Notes under the pieces: model-generated
Seen by the model: the letters and a program-made list of their open reading frames with translations, nothing else
Databases searched by the model: none
Told to the model about the DNA's origin: nothing
Shown here: positions 9,416 through 19,670 of the stretch, one piece after another
Layout: the number at the start of each line of letters is the position of its first letter
Numbering within the stretch: the first letter of the stretch is position 1
Made by a program: the position numbers and the translations under genes
Source: Moraxellaceae bacterium
Lineage (GTDB): Bacteria; Pseudomonadota; Gammaproteobacteria; Pseudomonadales; Moraxellaceae
Length of the DNA stretch: 55,638 nt
Direction: 5' to 3'
NCBI GenBank assembly: GCA_018260315.1
Contig: JAGLBJ010000004.1
Location: 1 to 55,638, forward strand

Positions 9416-10795
9416 TTAGCGTAAAGCCTGTAATAACTTTTGATGTAAACCGCCAAAACTGCCATTTGACATAATCACGACGGCATCGCCCGATTTAGCA
9501 TGCCTGGTAATATGCTCGATAATATCGTCAATCTGTTCTAGCACTTGCGCTTTATTAGGCGCCTGGTCAACAACAGCTTGCAGGTCCCAATCCAAACCGG
9601 CCGGTTGATACCAAATTACTTCATCTGCCCATTGCGCCGATTCAGCAAGGGCCGATTTATGGCTACCCATGCGCATGGTATTTGAACGGGGTTCAATCAC
9701 TGCCCACAATTTACGTTGCCCCAAACGTTTGCGCGCACCATCTAACGTAGTGGCAATCGCTGTTGGGTGATGCGCAAAATCATCATAAATTTCAATGCCT
9801 TGCACGGTTCCCAAGTGTTCCATGCGGCGTTTGACACCGCCAAATGTACTTAGCGCCTGTACGGCCGTTTTAGCCTCTACGCCGACCGCCGCCGCCGCCG
9901 CAATGGCCGTTAAGCCATTATTGACACTATGTAAGCCGGTCATGGCCCATTCAACCGTACCCTGGCTTTGACCGTGTTGCAGTACGGTAAACGCCGAACC
10001 ATCAGTCGTCACCAATTGCGCCTGCCATTGTGCCTTGTGCAATGAATGTTTGGCTATGGTACTTCCCGTTACCTCGGTATATTGTACCGGCGTCCAGCAG
10101 CCCATCTGCAACACGTCATCTAAAGCCGGTTCACTATTGGGTAAAATAATCGTACCGTTCGAGGGCACGGTACGCACCAAGTGATGAAATTGTTTTTGAA
10201 TAGCGGCCAGATTATCAAAGATATCGGCATGGTCAAATTCCAGATTATTCAAAATGACGGTTTTAGGATGATAATGCACAAATTTTGAACGCTTATCAAA
10301 AAAGGCCGAATCGTATTCATCTGCTTCCACCACAAAATAATCACCGCCCAGCCGCGCGCTATGGCTAAAGCCTAACGGAATACCACCAATTAAAAACCCG
10401 GGGTTTAACCCCGCAACCTCTAAAATCCATGCCAGCATGGTCGTCGTCGTTGTTTTGCCATGCGTACCTGCCACCGCTAACACGTGTTTTTTGGGCAAAA
10501 TATACCTTGCCAAAAATTCGGGCCCCGATGTATAGGGCAAATCCTGGTTTAATAAATATTCAATAACGGGCATACCACGCTTTAAGGCATTTCCAACCAC
10601 CACAATATCCGGAGCAGGCTGTAAATGCTTCGCATCGTAGCCCAACATGACCATAATGCCTGCCTGCTCTAGCTGCGTCGACATCGGCGGATAAATATTT
10701 TCATCAGAGCCGGTTACGGTATGACCCAGGTCACGCGCCAGTAACGCTAATGACCCCATGAATGTACCTGAAATGCCTAAAATATGTACGTGCAT
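9416..10795 (-). CDS. mpl: Murein tripeptide ligase Mpl
   Basis: Mpl re-attaches the recycled tripeptide L-Ala-gamma-D-Glu-mDAP to UDP-MurNAc, returning it to murein synthesis. Mur-ligase fold: N-terminal Rossmann start MHVHILGISGTFMG, then ATP loop AVAGTHGKTTTT, EADEYDSAF, NLEFDHADIF, DDFAHHPTAI and EPRSNTMRMG. AGTHGKTTTTTM plus this set separates Mpl from MurC. The frame is open to 10876, but the ATG at 10795 gives 459 aa, almost exactly the E. coli length (457), and the extra 27 residues look unrelated. No good ribosome site is seen at either start (GGAG is 12 bp upstream). First of mpl-glmU-glmS. Confidence 0.93.
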   Translation of the reverse strand: MHVHILGISGTFMGSLALLARDLGHTVTGSDENIYPPMSTQLEQAGIMVMLGYDAKHLQPAPDIVVVGNALKRGMPVIEYLLNQDLPYTSGPEFLARYILPKKHVLAVAGTHGKTTTTTMLAWILEVAGLNPGFLIGGIPLGFSHSARLGGDYFVVEADEYDSAFFDKRSKFVHYHPKTVILNNLEFDHADIFDNLAAIQKQFHHLVRTVPSNGTIILPNSEPALDDVLQMGCWTPVQYTEVTGSTIAKHSLHKAQWQAQLVTTDGSAFTVLQHGQSQGTVEWAMTGLHSVNNGLTAIAAAAAVGVEAKTAVQALSTFGGVKRRMEHLGTVQGIEIYDDFAHHPTAIATTLDGARKRLGQRKLWAVIEPRSNTMRMGSHKSALAESAQWADEVIWYQPAGLDWDLQAVVDQAPNKAQVLEQIDDIIEHITRHAKSGDAVVIMSNGSFGGLHQKLLQALR

Positions 10796-10949
10796 AGCCC
10801 GCAACGTCTCCACACTATTAAAATAAAAATGAGCGCTAACGATACTAGGTTCCTGCCAGACGCGCAACGGGTTCAAAGGACTTATTTTAAGGCTTAATAT
10901 GCCTAAGTGACAATGATTAATAATTCTTTAAAAGATATGATGTGTTCAT

Positions 10950-10981
10950 AAAAAAAGCCAAACCTGAAGTCCAGCTTTTTT
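10950..10981 (-). terminator. Terminator after the DUF937/OmpA gene
   Basis: On the minus strand AAAAAAGCTGGA pairs with TTTGGCTTTTTT (12 bp including three G-U pairs) around a CTTCAGG loop, ending in a run of seven T's. It separates the OmpA-type gene from mpl. Confidence 0.75.
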
Positions 10982-11043
10982 AAGATTTTTAAGCAGTAAA
11001 CTCTTATAAATCAACAATTGTACGTTAACCCAACAACTTTACG

Positions 11044-12732
11044 TTATTTAGGTGCAGCCGCCGTATCGGTGCCCGCAGCAGCAGGTGCTGAGGTTGCTAT
11101 CGTGTCCGTGGTAGGTGCAGCGGCAGGCGTTGCAGCTACATCAACAGCAGGCGTCGTGGTTGTTGTTGTAGAAGAGGTAGTGGTGGTAGATGTTGTATCA
11201 GCAACCGGAGCTGGTGTCGCCGTTGCGTCTGCTGCGGGTGTCGTTGTTACTACAGGTTGAACGCCATCAACATGAGTTACAGCACCGTTGTCGGTATTCA
11301 CCACATCAAATTCAATCCGGCGATTACGGAATTTGCCTAAAGTTGTTTCGTTATCGGCACGCGGCATTGATGAACCAAAGCCTTCGGTTACGATTTTGCT
11401 CGTATCGACGCCTTTGCTGGCCAAGTAAGCCAAGATCGATTTAGCCCGTTTAACCGACAACTCTTTATTATGCTGCTCATTACCGGTTGAATCGGTATGA
11501 CCTTGAATTTTAAGCTCAAGATTCGGTACTTTCTTCATTAACGTTGCAGCTTGATCCAGGACAGGTTTATTAACCTCTGGAATAACATCGCTATCAACCG
11601 CAAAGTTAATGATTTCTAAGTTTAACGCACGGGCAATATCATATGGACGAATAGGGTCGCTTAAACCCGCCAAGGCTTCTTGCGACGATTTAATACTTTG
11701 TGCCACTTCTTGCTCAGCATTTAACGGAGCTGCTGCAAGAACAGTCACGCCGGCAGCTTTCATAATAGGACCCAGTTGGTCAACTAACGCTTTTAATTTA
11801 CCTTCATCGGGAGCATTCACGGTCATTTTGTCGCCCACCAATTCCATGGACGCATAAGGGACCGCTTTCACTAAATTAAGAGCCTGCTCTAACTGAGGTT
11901 CACCTTTTAAATCGGTTGCATAAACTTGGTCTGCAACAATATGGCACTTATCGTATCCGCCAAACACTTTACCCAGCAATGCATTAATGCGGCCTTTTAA
12001 GCCAACATCGCCTGCTGTACCGTTACATGCAAAGACTTGGTTACCTGTACCTGTGGTTAATGCTAATGCTGGCATAATTTTTTGAGCGACAGGCGCAGGG
12101 GCTACCACAGGAGCAGGGGTCGTCGCAACAGGCTCAGGCTGTTTTTGGCATTGTTTCCAGAAAAATAAGGACAATAAACCTAATAAAATTAAACCCAATA
12201 AAGGCAATAATTTTTTTAATAAAGACGGTTGCTCAGCCGTTACAGCCACTAAAGGCTCAGTATGCGTAGTAACGCGCGTTTTGTGTTCAACCACAGGGGC
12301 TGCGGCTGCGGTGACGCCAAGTGTGGTCATTAAACCGGTAGCCCATGCCGGCAAACGTGCGGTAAAGGCCTGACGATGGGCATTTAAATAAGTCGCCAGA
12401 CCTTGGCTGCCGGCTTCTTGATTTAAAGCGGCTAAACTGGCCGGTACTGCCTCGGTGGTTAATTGACGTACTTCATTTTCAGGGACATTGGTGTTACGGG
12501 CCAAGTGACTGATTAAATCATTATGCGCAGTATCGTTGCCTATTAAATGAGCAAACGCATTGTGCCCTGCTTGAGTCAGTTGCCCTAAAACATTGGGCTT
12601 GGCAGCTAACATGCTTAATAAAATAGGATAAAAATGCCCAAGCATGGTCGCCTTACTACCGGTGGTATCAGACCCTTTTAACAGTTGTGGGGTGACCACC
12701 TGTTCAAGAACTTCAAGAGGATTACGCGCCAT
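11044..12732 (-). CDS. DUF937 / OmpA-domain envelope protein
   Basis: 562 aa. Residues about 1-130 are a helical DUF937 (YidB-like) domain starting MARNPLEVLEQVV. A hydrophobic segment near 180-200 (LLPLLGLILLGLLSLFFW) is a single transmembrane helix. Next comes a stretch that resembles the two-copy BON-like region seen in inner-membrane OmpA proteins (VFACNGTAGDVGLKGRIN). Then an OmpA peptidoglycan-binding domain follows (INFAVDSDVIP, QGHTDSTGNEQHNKELSVKRA, FGSSMPRADN, NRRIEF). The last 75 residues are low-complexity Ala/Thr/Pro. The protein probably ties the inner membrane or periplasm to murein. The start at 12732 is chosen because GGAG lies 7 bp upstream; an in-frame codon at 12747 lacks one. 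Alone between two terminators or spacers. Confidence 0.8.
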   Translation of the reverse strand: MARNPLEVLEQVVTPQLLKGSDTTGSKATMLGHFYPILLSMLAAKPNVLGQLTQAGHNAFAHLIGNDTAHNDLISHLARNTNVPENEVRQLTTEAVPASLAALNQEAGSQGLATYLNAHRQAFTARLPAWATGLMTTLGVTAAAAPVVEHKTRVTTHTEPLVAVTAEQPSLLKKLLPLLGLILLGLLSLFFWKQCQKQPEPVATTPAPVVAPAPVAQKIMPALALTTGTGNQVFACNGTAGDVGLKGRINALLGKVFGGYDKCHIVADQVYATDLKGEPQLEQALNLVKAVPYASMELVGDKMTVNAPDEGKLKALVDQLGPIMKAAGVTVLAAAPLNAEQEVAQSIKSSQEALAGLSDPIRPYDIARALNLEIINFAVDSDVIPEVNKPVLDQAATLMKKVPNLELKIQGHTDSTGNEQHNKELSVKRAKSILAYLASKGVDTSKIVTEGFGSSMPRADNETTLGKFRNRRIEFDVVNTDNGAVTHVDGVQPVVTTTPAADATATPAPVADTTSTTTTSSTTTTTTPAVDVAATPAAAPTTDTIATSAPAAAGTDTAAAPK

Positions 12733-13192
12733 AAATTTTCTCCACAATTTGAATTAGACCCTACGATGATCAAATGAATATTAAAGAGCACATACGCCCA
12801 TTGATAACATAGAAACAATCGCTCATTTTTAACTGTGTATAAAATAGAAAATTGAGGTTTAACACAAGTAATTTTTTATTAATACTGCATTAAATTTGTA
12901 AAATTAGAAATTATCATGAATTAAATCAATGAATTAAGGAAAACTGCAAAGGAGTAAATAGGCTCTGCCGCTCCTTAATCAGGTGGCATAAATAAGGTTC
13001 TAGACCTATAATCTTTAGCATATATTGACATTATTTAAGGATTAAAACGTGCTCAAATTCATTATGAAATCGATAGGCTACTTGTAACTGATACAGAGAA
13101 TTTTCGACATCTTAAAAGTAAATTAACTAAAGCGAACTATACACATAGGGCAATTTTCATGACCTTAATCCGTCGTTAATTCAACTCATATG
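12733..13192. other. AT-rich spacer, no gene seen
   Basis: 460 bp between the ygiQ stop and the DUF937/OmpA gene, which is transcribed away from it. It must hold the promoter of the OmpA gene, but I see no clear -35/-10 pair. A start-less open frame of 46 codons (13039-13179) is not supported as a gene. Confidence 0.5.
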
Positions 13193-15601
13193 TTACTTTC
13201 GTCCACGTCTAGATTGTGGCCGCCCGATAGAGGACGTTTCCACGGTCTGCTCACGCGGCGGCAACCCCGTATGCTGCGTTAAGAGTGTGCCACGTGCAGG
13301 CCGGGCTTTAGTATTACTTGGACGCTGTGCGCCTTTAGAGGCAGGAGGCTGCGGTGTGCCGTCCGGCGTTTTGGTAACAGGCTGATAGGTCGGAATCAAA
13401 TGCTGTTTACTGTTACCGATTAAATCGGCCCGGCCCATGCTTTTTAAAGCCTCCCGTAATAATGGCCAGTTGGCCGGGTCGTGATAACGTAAAAAGGCCT
13501 TATGCAGGCGGCGACGTTTTTCACCTTTGACAATATCCACCGTTTCCGAGGTGCGGTGGACTTTATGCAATGGATTTTTAAGGGTGTGATACATCGTGGT
13601 GGCCGATGCCATCGGGCTTGGATAAAAGGTTTGCACCTGGTCTGCCCGAAAACCGTTTTTCTTTAGCCAAATGGCCAGATTCATCATATCGACATCGGTG
13701 GTACCCGGATGCGCGGCAATAAAATACGGAATCAAATATTGCTCTTTGCCTGCCTCCTGACTGAAACGGTCAAACATTTGTTTAAACCGGTCATAGGCAC
13801 CGATGCCCGGCTTCATCATTTTGGACAATGCATTTTGCTCGGTATGTTCGGGGGCAATTTTTAAATAACCGCCTACATGATGCGTGACCAGTTCGCGCAC
13901 ATATTCGGGATTTAACACCGCCAAATCATAACGTAGCCCCGAACTGACCAAGATTTTTTTAACCCCTTTAATATCACGCGCCTTACGATATAAACGGGTT
14001 AAATGGCTATGGTCGGTATTTAAGTTTTCACACACGCCGGGATACACGCAGGAAGGTTTGCGGCAATTTTTTTCAATATCGCTACTTTTACACGCAAGCC
14101 TATACATATTAGCTGTAGGGCCGCCTAAATCCGAAATAACGCCTGTAAACTGCGGGGCTGTGTCACGAATTTTTTCGACTTCACGCAAAATAGACTCTTC
14201 CGACCGATTTTGAATGATGCGCCCCTCATGCTCGGTAATGGAACAAAACGTGCAACCGCCAAAACAGCCACGCATGATATTGACCGAAAATTTAATCATA
14301 TCAAACGCCGGAATACGCGCGCCGTTATAGCTTGGGTGCGGCAAACGCGCATACGGCAAATCAAACACATAATCCATTTCAGCCGTCGACAACGGAATGG
14401 GCGGCGCATTAAGCCAAACATCGCGTTCGGCATGACGCTGCACTAACGCGCGCGCATTGCCCGGATTGGTTTCCAAATGCAAAATGCGGCTAGCATGTGC
14501 ATAATACACGGGGTCGGCGGCCACCTGTTCAAAATCGGGTAGCCGAATCACGGTATTTGCGCGGCTTGGACGTTTGTGTTTAAGGGCGCTACTCGGTTGT
14601 AAGGTCACAATTTGTACATCAGGCGCTAACGTTTGAGAATATTCAGGATTATTTAAATTCTGAGTATTGACGACGGGTTCGGCGACGCGTTCGGCCTTAA
14701 ATCCCAGATATTCTCGTTCAAGTTTTGAGGGGCCCGGCTCAGCTTTATCCTGCTCAATCTGACAGCCCGCTACATCTTCTTGCATCACATACGGGTTAAT
14801 GATGGGATCAACACGGCCAATCTGGTCGACATCGTTACTAATGACTTCAATCATGGACGATTTTAAATGTTTGTTGGATTTGTTTAAAATAAATGCCGTA
14901 CCGCGCAAGTCGCTAATATCACCAATCGGCTCGCCTTGTGCCATACGATACGCAAGCTCGACAATAGCGCGCTCTGCATTGCCATATAATAAAATATCGG
15001 CCTTGGCATCCATTAAAATACTGCGGCGCACCTTATCTTGCCAATAGTCATAATGCGCAATGCGGCGTAAGCTCGCCTCAATACCCCCCAAAATAATCGG
15101 CACATCGGAAAACGCTTCGCGGCAACGCTGACTGTATACAATCGTGGCACGGTCGGGGCGTTTGTCGGGCGCATTATCGGGTGAATAGGCATCATCGCTG
15201 CGGATTTTACGGTCAGCCGTGTAGCGGTTAATCATCGAATCCATATTGCCTGAGGTAATGCCAAAACCATACACCGGACGACCTAGCACCTTAAACCCTT
15301 CTGCATCATGCCAGTCGGGCTGACTGATAATACCGACCCGAAACCCCTGGGCTTCAAGCAGCCGGCCCATAATCGCCATGCCAAAACTGGGGTGATCAAC
15401 GTAGGCATCGCCAGTAACAATAATCCAGTCGCACGCGTCCCAGCCCAATGTATCCATTTCGGCACGCGACATCGGCAAAAATGGCGCAGGCTCAAAACAC
15501 GCCGCCCAATGCTTCGGGTAATCAAACAACGGCGTCACGCTTTCACCCGAAATCACCAAGGACGAACCGGTTAAACGGCGAAGATGTGAAGGCGCAGGCA
15601 T
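13193..15601 (-). CDS. ygiQ: YgiQ family radical SAM protein
   Basis: 802 aa. The amino-terminal B12-binding-like region includes [34 protein letters not shown] and [16 protein letters not shown]. The radical SAM core has the 4Fe-4S motif CFGGCTFC, followed by [12 protein letters not shown] and [11 protein letters not shown]. The last 70 residues are basic and proline-rich (ending RRGRK), suggesting RNA or ribosome contact. The reaction of YgiQ is not established in general; the family is widespread and related to UPF0313. Single gene, between two spacers. Confidence 0.9.
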   Translation of the reverse strand: MPAPSHLRRLTGSSLVISGESVTPLFDYPKHWAACFEPAPFLPMSRAEMDTLGWDACDWIIVTGDAYVDHPSFGMAIMGRLLEAQGFRVGIISQPDWHDAEGFKVLGRPVYGFGITSGNMDSMINRYTADRKIRSDDAYSPDNAPDKRPDRATIVYSQRCREAFSDVPIILGGIEASLRRIAHYDYWQDKVRRSILMDAKADILLYGNAERAIVELAYRMAQGEPIGDISDLRGTAFILNKSNKHLKSSMIEVISNDVDQIGRVDPIINPYVMQEDVAGCQIEQDKAEPGPSKLEREYLGFKAERVAEPVVNTQNLNNPEYSQTLAPDVQIVTLQPSSALKHKRPSRANTVIRLPDFEQVAADPVYYAHASRILHLETNPGNARALVQRHAERDVWLNAPPIPLSTAEMDYVFDLPYARLPHPSYNGARIPAFDMIKFSVNIMRGCFGGCTFCSITEHEGRIIQNRSEESILREVEKIRDTAPQFTGVISDLGGPTANMYRLACKSSDIEKNCRKPSCVYPGVCENLNTDHSHLTRLYRKARDIKGVKKILVSSGLRYDLAVLNPEYVRELVTHHVGGYLKIAPEHTEQNALSKMMKPGIGAYDRFKQMFDRFSQEAGKEQYLIPYFIAAHPGTTDVDMMNLAIWLKKNGFRADQVQTFYPSPMASATTMYHTLKNPLHKVHRTSETVDIVKGEKRRRLHKAFLRYHDPANWPLLREALKSMGRADLIGNSKQHLIPTYQPVTKTPDGTPQPPASKGAQRPSNTKARPARGTLLTQHTGLPPREQTVETSSIGRPQSRRGRK

Positions 15602-16292
15602 GGCGTATAATCCGGATAATGTGGGCTAAATATTGACCATAGTTTATCACAAAACGCATTCTTTTTTTGTGAGATGAGATTAGGGTATGTTCTCATTTAG
15701 AAAATGTGAGTCAGTCTATAATAATTTTTAAGGTAAATATCGTAGAAAAAACTGTACTATTGACTACTCTCTTAATGTGTACAAAATTAAGTTCGTTTTA
15801 GTCTATTTAAGATACAATGACTCAATTGAGGTTATATATTAAGCTTTAAAATTTAAACTTAATTATTAAATTTTATATTTATTAATATGATTACACTAAA
15901 ACATAAACTAACTAAACAGCAAAATATGAATAGAAAACTAAAACTTCTGGCTTGAAATATAGTAGAAGATGAGAAAATAATTAAAACTATTATAAAACAT
16001 AAAAAAAATGAGAGGAAAAATGCGTAAAGAGAATTCGTATTTTTGCTTTTAAAATATGCTTCTCAAAAACTCCATAAGAAACCAAACATATCAACAAGCA
16101 TGTTTTCTGACTCTACTTATCTTACAAAATATAATCAAAGTAAAAAATGCTTATTAAGTAATATAACCACAATACGCACTCATACCTAAGTCAGGCATTG
16201 TATTATTAAGTATCTAAATTCTGGTACCGGATTCTCCACCAATTGCAAAGTTGATCCATGCTCTTTGGGGTGCCAGATATCTAACAGGATTT
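15602..16292. other. AT-rich spacer with decayed repeat end
   Basis: About 690 bp, strongly AT-rich and without a convincing frame on either strand. It contains a diverged copy of the end of the MITE-like element (15681-15709). The rest shows no transposase, tRNA or phage attachment signature that I can support. Confidence 0.5.
15681..15709 (+). repeat. Diverged end of the MITE-like element
   Basis: The 29 bases starting TAGGGTATGTTCTCATTT match the reverse complement of the right end of the element at 38916-39090 at 24 of 29 positions. All differences are transitions (C/T or G/A), the pattern of a decayed copy. No partner end in inverted orientation is seen within the next 600 bp. Confidence 0.6.
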
Positions 16293-16338
16293 AAAAAATT
16301 GAATTCATTTTAATCATTTAAAATAAATGAACTCAATT
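16293..16338 (-). terminator. Terminator of the acr1-like gene
   Basis: On the minus strand AATTGAGTTCATTT pairs with AAATGAATTCAATT (14 bp, one G-U), followed by TTTTTT. AT-rich but long, 19 bp after the stop codon. Confidence 0.7.
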
Positions 16339-16356
16339 GACGACACTTTAAAGTCA

Positions 16357-17256
16357 TCACCAATGTTCACCAGGCAATAACCGCGCAAATATTTTCTGTG
16401 GCAACGTCGCATGGGTGGCTTGTTCGCCCTCCAAACCGCGTGCCGCCGCCGAACTTGGAAAAATTCGATAACCCAGCGATAATACAAAATCGTTAAGTTT
16501 CGGAGTTAACGCATAGCCCACCGCCGCCAGCGTACCTAAATGGGTTGCAATACTTTTTGGGCGCTTAATAATCGCTTTTGCTACCAAATTAGCGGCCTGT
16601 TCGGGGCTTAACGTGGGAAGATAATCGTAAATACGCGTCGGGGCAATCATGGGTGTACGCACCAACGGCATGTAGATAGAAGTTAAATGTATATGTTTGG
16701 CGTGCACTTCGGTCGACAGACAACGACTAAACGCATCAAGGGCCGCCTTGCTGGCCACATACGCCGAAAAGCGCGGGGAATTAGCCAGCACACCGATTGA
16801 ACTGATATGAATAATATGTCCACGTTTACGACTGAGCATACTGGGCAGCAATGCCAGCACCAGCCGCACAGGGCCAAAATAGTTGAGCTGCATGGTGCGT
16901 TCAAAATCGTGAAAACGGTCAAGGGATTCAGCCACTGAGCGACGAATGGAGCGGCCTGCGTTGTTGATTAAGATATCAATATGGTTAAAATCATGCAAAA
17001 TTTGCTTGGCACAGGCATCAATGGCCCGCATATCGGTTAAATCGCATGGATAAATCGAGGCTCGACCGCCGGCTGTTTCAATATCATGTTTAACCTCTGT
17101 CAGCTTTTCGGCACGACGCGCGACCAAAATTACATGGGCGCCATGGGCCGCCAACAGTTTGGCCGTCGTTAAACCGATACCGCTTGAGCCTCCGGTAATC
17201 AGAACGTATTTACCTTTAACCCTGCATTTTAGAGCCTGATTTTTTAAGAGTTTCAT
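16357..17256 (-). CDS. acr1: Fatty acyl-CoA reductase, Acr1-like SDR
   Basis: 299-aa short-chain dehydrogenase/reductase. NADPH-binding TGGSSGIG lies near residue 21, followed by NNAGRSIRR, the active-site serine (HISSIGV) and YVASK with catalytic Tyr and Lys. The texts DRFHDFERTMQLNYFG, FSAYVASKAALDAFSRCLS, SIYMPLVRTPMIAPT, KRP(K)SIATHLG and the ending LLPGEHW correspond closely to what I remember of Acinetobacter Acr1, which reduces long-chain acyl-CoA to fatty aldehyde for wax ester synthesis. AAGGA lies 5 bp before the ATG. It stands alone with its own terminator. A general SDR role remains possible; substrate is inferred from similarity. Confidence 0.85.
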   Translation of the reverse strand: MKLLKNQALKCRVKGKYVLITGGSSGIGLTTAKLLAAHGAHVILVARRAEKLTEVKHDIETAGGRASIYPCDLTDMRAIDACAKQILHDFNHIDILINNAGRSIRRSVAESLDRFHDFERTMQLNYFGPVRLVLALLPSMLSRKRGHIIHISSIGVLANSPRFSAYVASKAALDAFSRCLSTEVHAKHIHLTSIYMPLVRTPMIAPTRIYDYLPTLSPEQAANLVAKAIIKRPKSIATHLGTLAAVGYALTPKLNDFVLSLGYRIFPSSAAARGLEGEQATHATLPQKIFARLLPGEHW

Positions 17257-17514
17257 TTAAATCCTTCCTCATCTTTTTAAAAGGTGTCATGCCTATCCTT
17301 GCATTACCTTTGAGTATACGCATTTTTTAGGGACGTTCCAGTTGTTTCAAATGTTTTAATCAATTCGTAAAGGTTATTAAGCCAGAAGCGTCTTTTCTTG
17401 TGCGGTTTTAAACCAGATTCAAAATCGTATTTACGCTTTTTTTACCCAAAACATCTTCAATGTTCGGTATAATCAGGCCTTACTGTGCATCATTTGTCTA
17501 TACGGAGAACAACT

Positions 17515-19173
17515 TTGGCACAATATATTTATACCATGAACCATGTGTCTAAAATGGTGCCCCCCAAACGCGAGATTTTAAAAGATATCTCATTGTCGTT
17601 TTTTCCGGGTGCTAAAATTGGCGTATTAGGTTTAAATGGTGCAGGAAAATCGACGTTACTGCGCATTATGGCAGGGGTCGATAAAGATTTTTCGGGTGAA
17701 GCACGCGCTCAGCCTGGCATAAAAATAGGCTATTTAGAACAAGAACCCCATTTGGACCCAAGCAAAGACGTACGCGGCAATGTGGAAGACGGCGTGCGCG
17801 AACCTTTAGATGCCATGGCACGCCTGGAAGAAGTCTTTGCCGAATATGCCGAGCCTGAGGCAGACTTTGACAAACTGGCCGCCGAACAGGAAAAACTTGA
17901 AGCGATCATTCAGGCATGGGACGGTCACAATTTGCCCAATAAACTTGAACAGGCCGCCGATGCCCTGCGCCTGCCACCCTGGGACGCGGACGTGTCGTTA
18001 CTGTCTGGGGGTGAACGTCGTCGCGTGGCCCTGTGCCGTCTGTTGTTGTCAAGGCCCGATATGTTGCTCCTTGACGAACCAACCAACCATTTGGACGCCG
18101 AATCGGTGTCGTGGCTTGAGCATTTTTTAAAGGATTTTCCGGGTACGATTGTGGCCATTACCCATGACCGGTATTTCTTAGATAACGTTGCCGAGTGGAT
18201 TTTGGAGCTTGACCGCGGCCATGGCATTCCCTATGAAGGCAACTATACCCGTTGGCTTGAGCAAAAAAATGCCCGTCTGGAACTTGAGGACAAACAGGAA
18301 GAATCGTTTGCCAAGGCCTTGAAAAAGGAACTTGAATGGGTACGCAGCAATCCAAAGGCGCGGCAGGCCAAATCCAAGGCGCGTATGGCCTCGTTTGAGG
18401 AATTGCAAAGCAAGGAATTTCAAAAACGCAACGAAACCTCAGAAATTTATATTCCGCCCGGTGAACGTTTGGGCAATAAAGTGCTGGAAGTCAATCATGT
18501 CAGCAAAGCATTTAGCGATAAACTGCTTTATGAAGATTTAACGTTTAGCGTGCCGCCGTCTGCCATTGTAGGCATAGTTGGGCCGAACGGCGCAGGTAAA
18601 ACCACGTTATTTAGAATGATGACGGGTGAACAACAGCCGACTAGCGGCACCGTAGTGTTAGGCGAAACTGTCAAAGTGGCCTATGTCGGGCAAATTCGCG
18701 ATACTTTAAACGATTCAAAAACAGTTTGGGAAGAGGTCTCGGGCGGGCTGGACGTGTTAAAAATCGGTGATTATGAAATCGGTTCGCGTGCCTACATCGG
18801 ACGGTTTAACTTTAAAGGTTCTGACCAACAAAAACGCGTCGGCGAACTTTCAGGTGGGGAACGTAATCGGTTACAGCTGGCCAAAATTTTACAATTGGGC
18901 GCCAACGTCATTTTACTTGATGAACCGTCCAACGATTTGGATATTGAAACCTTGCGTGCCCTGGAAGATGCGATTTTGGTCTTTCCTGGGGTCGTTATGG
19001 TCGTATCGCATGACCGCTGGTTTTTAGACCGTATCGCAACACATATTTTGGCGTTTGAAGAGGAAGGCCCTCAGTGGTTTGAGGGCAATTATCACGAATA
19101 CGAACAATGGCGCAAAACGCAACTGGGCGATAATGCCGGCCCCAAACGCATTAAACACAAAAAAATGAGTTAG
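17515..19173 (+). CDS. ettA: Energy-dependent translational throttle EttA (ABC-F)
   Basis: ABC-F ATPase that binds the ribosomal E site and gates the first elongation step by ATP/ADP state. 552 aa (E. coli 555). Two ATPase domains: GLNGAGKST ... LSGGERRR ... LLLDEPTNHLDAES and GPNGAGKTT ... LSGGERNR ... ILLDEPSNDLD, separated by the charged P-site linker (WLEQKNARLELEDKQEESF). The start is a TTG at 17515: GGAG lies 7 bp upstream and the protein then begins (M)AQYIYTMNHVSK as the family does. An in-frame ATG at 17485 would add ten unrelated residues and has no ribosome site. Followed by a strong terminator. Confidence 0.93.
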   Translation: MAQYIYTMNHVSKMVPPKREILKDISLSFFPGAKIGVLGLNGAGKSTLLRIMAGVDKDFSGEARAQPGIKIGYLEQEPHLDPSKDVRGNVEDGVREPLDAMARLEEVFAEYAEPEADFDKLAAEQEKLEAIIQAWDGHNLPNKLEQAADALRLPPWDADVSLLSGGERRRVALCRLLLSRPDMLLLDEPTNHLDAESVSWLEHFLKDFPGTIVAITHDRYFLDNVAEWILELDRGHGIPYEGNYTRWLEQKNARLELEDKQEESFAKALKKELEWVRSNPKARQAKSKARMASFEELQSKEFQKRNETSEIYIPPGERLGNKVLEVNHVSKAFSDKLLYEDLTFSVPPSAIVGIVGPNGAGKTTLFRMMTGEQQPTSGTVVLGETVKVAYVGQIRDTLNDSKTVWEEVSGGLDVLKIGDYEIGSRAYIGRFNFKGSDQQKRVGELSGGERNRLQLAKILQLGANVILLDEPSNDLDIETLRALEDAILVFPGVVMVVSHDRWFLDRIATHILAFEEEGPQWFEGNYHEYEQWRKTQLGDNAGPKRIKHKKMS

Positions 19174-19191
19174 TACGTTTAGTTTAAGTTT

Positions 19192-19222
19192 AAAAACCGT
19201 ATTTTTAAAAATGCGGTTTTTT
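19192..19222 (+). terminator. Terminator of ettA
   Basis: AAAAACCGTATTTTT pairs with AAAAATGCGGTTTTT, a near-perfect palindrome ending in T's, 18 bp after the ettA stop. Confidence 0.75.
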
Positions 19223-19670
19223 GGATAGGTCAATGTAGCATTTTTTTCAATCTGGCAACCAATGAATTTCTGTAAAGCTAACGTGTCCATTTTATCATTA
19301 CTATTCTACTTAGAACTAAAAGACAATATGATCAAGGAGTAGACATTAAGAAACCAAAATGGTATAAATTAGGAGCTTATTGTCATATTAAATTTTATAA
19401 TGTACTTACATAAGCTTAACTTAAATTTTGATGGCGTATCCACTCACAGCCTTTAGACAAGAGTACGTACTTGTCAAACTACGCATGGTGTTGTGCAAGT
19501 GCGGCTGACTACATTTTTTTCATGCTTGGAAATCTAAATTTTAGTCTACCCAAACCCTGTAAAACCAATATATGGCAATGTCCAAACGTGGAGCTTGTTA
19601 GCGTTCGGCCTAACGATGCTTATAATTCCCAACCCAGTGATTCTACGCGTTTGATCACGCAGGAAGCGGC
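19223..19670. other. Spacer upstream of the cysB-type gene
   Basis: About 450 bp without a supported gene. Near its right end a perfect TATAAT (19621-19626) lies 45 bp before the regulator start, with TTGTTA at 19595 about 20 bp further up. GTTAG and CTAAC (19597-19614) form an inverted repeat between the two, which could be an autoregulatory operator. Confidence 0.4.

Noticed and set aside
11018..11260. 80-codon Ala/Val-rich frame on the plus strand
   Set aside because: It is the complement of the low-complexity Ala/Thr tail of the OmpA-domain gene; no independent support.
13039..13179. 46-codon frame between ygiQ and the OmpA gene that reads like protein
   Set aside because: No start codon, stop directly in front, too short to tell from chance, and no family recognised.
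16213..16246. Sequence ending in CTCCACCA, like the 3' end of a tRNA or tmRNA (attachment-site remnant)
   Set aside because: Only the last eight bases fit; no T-arm or acceptor partner and no integrase nearby.
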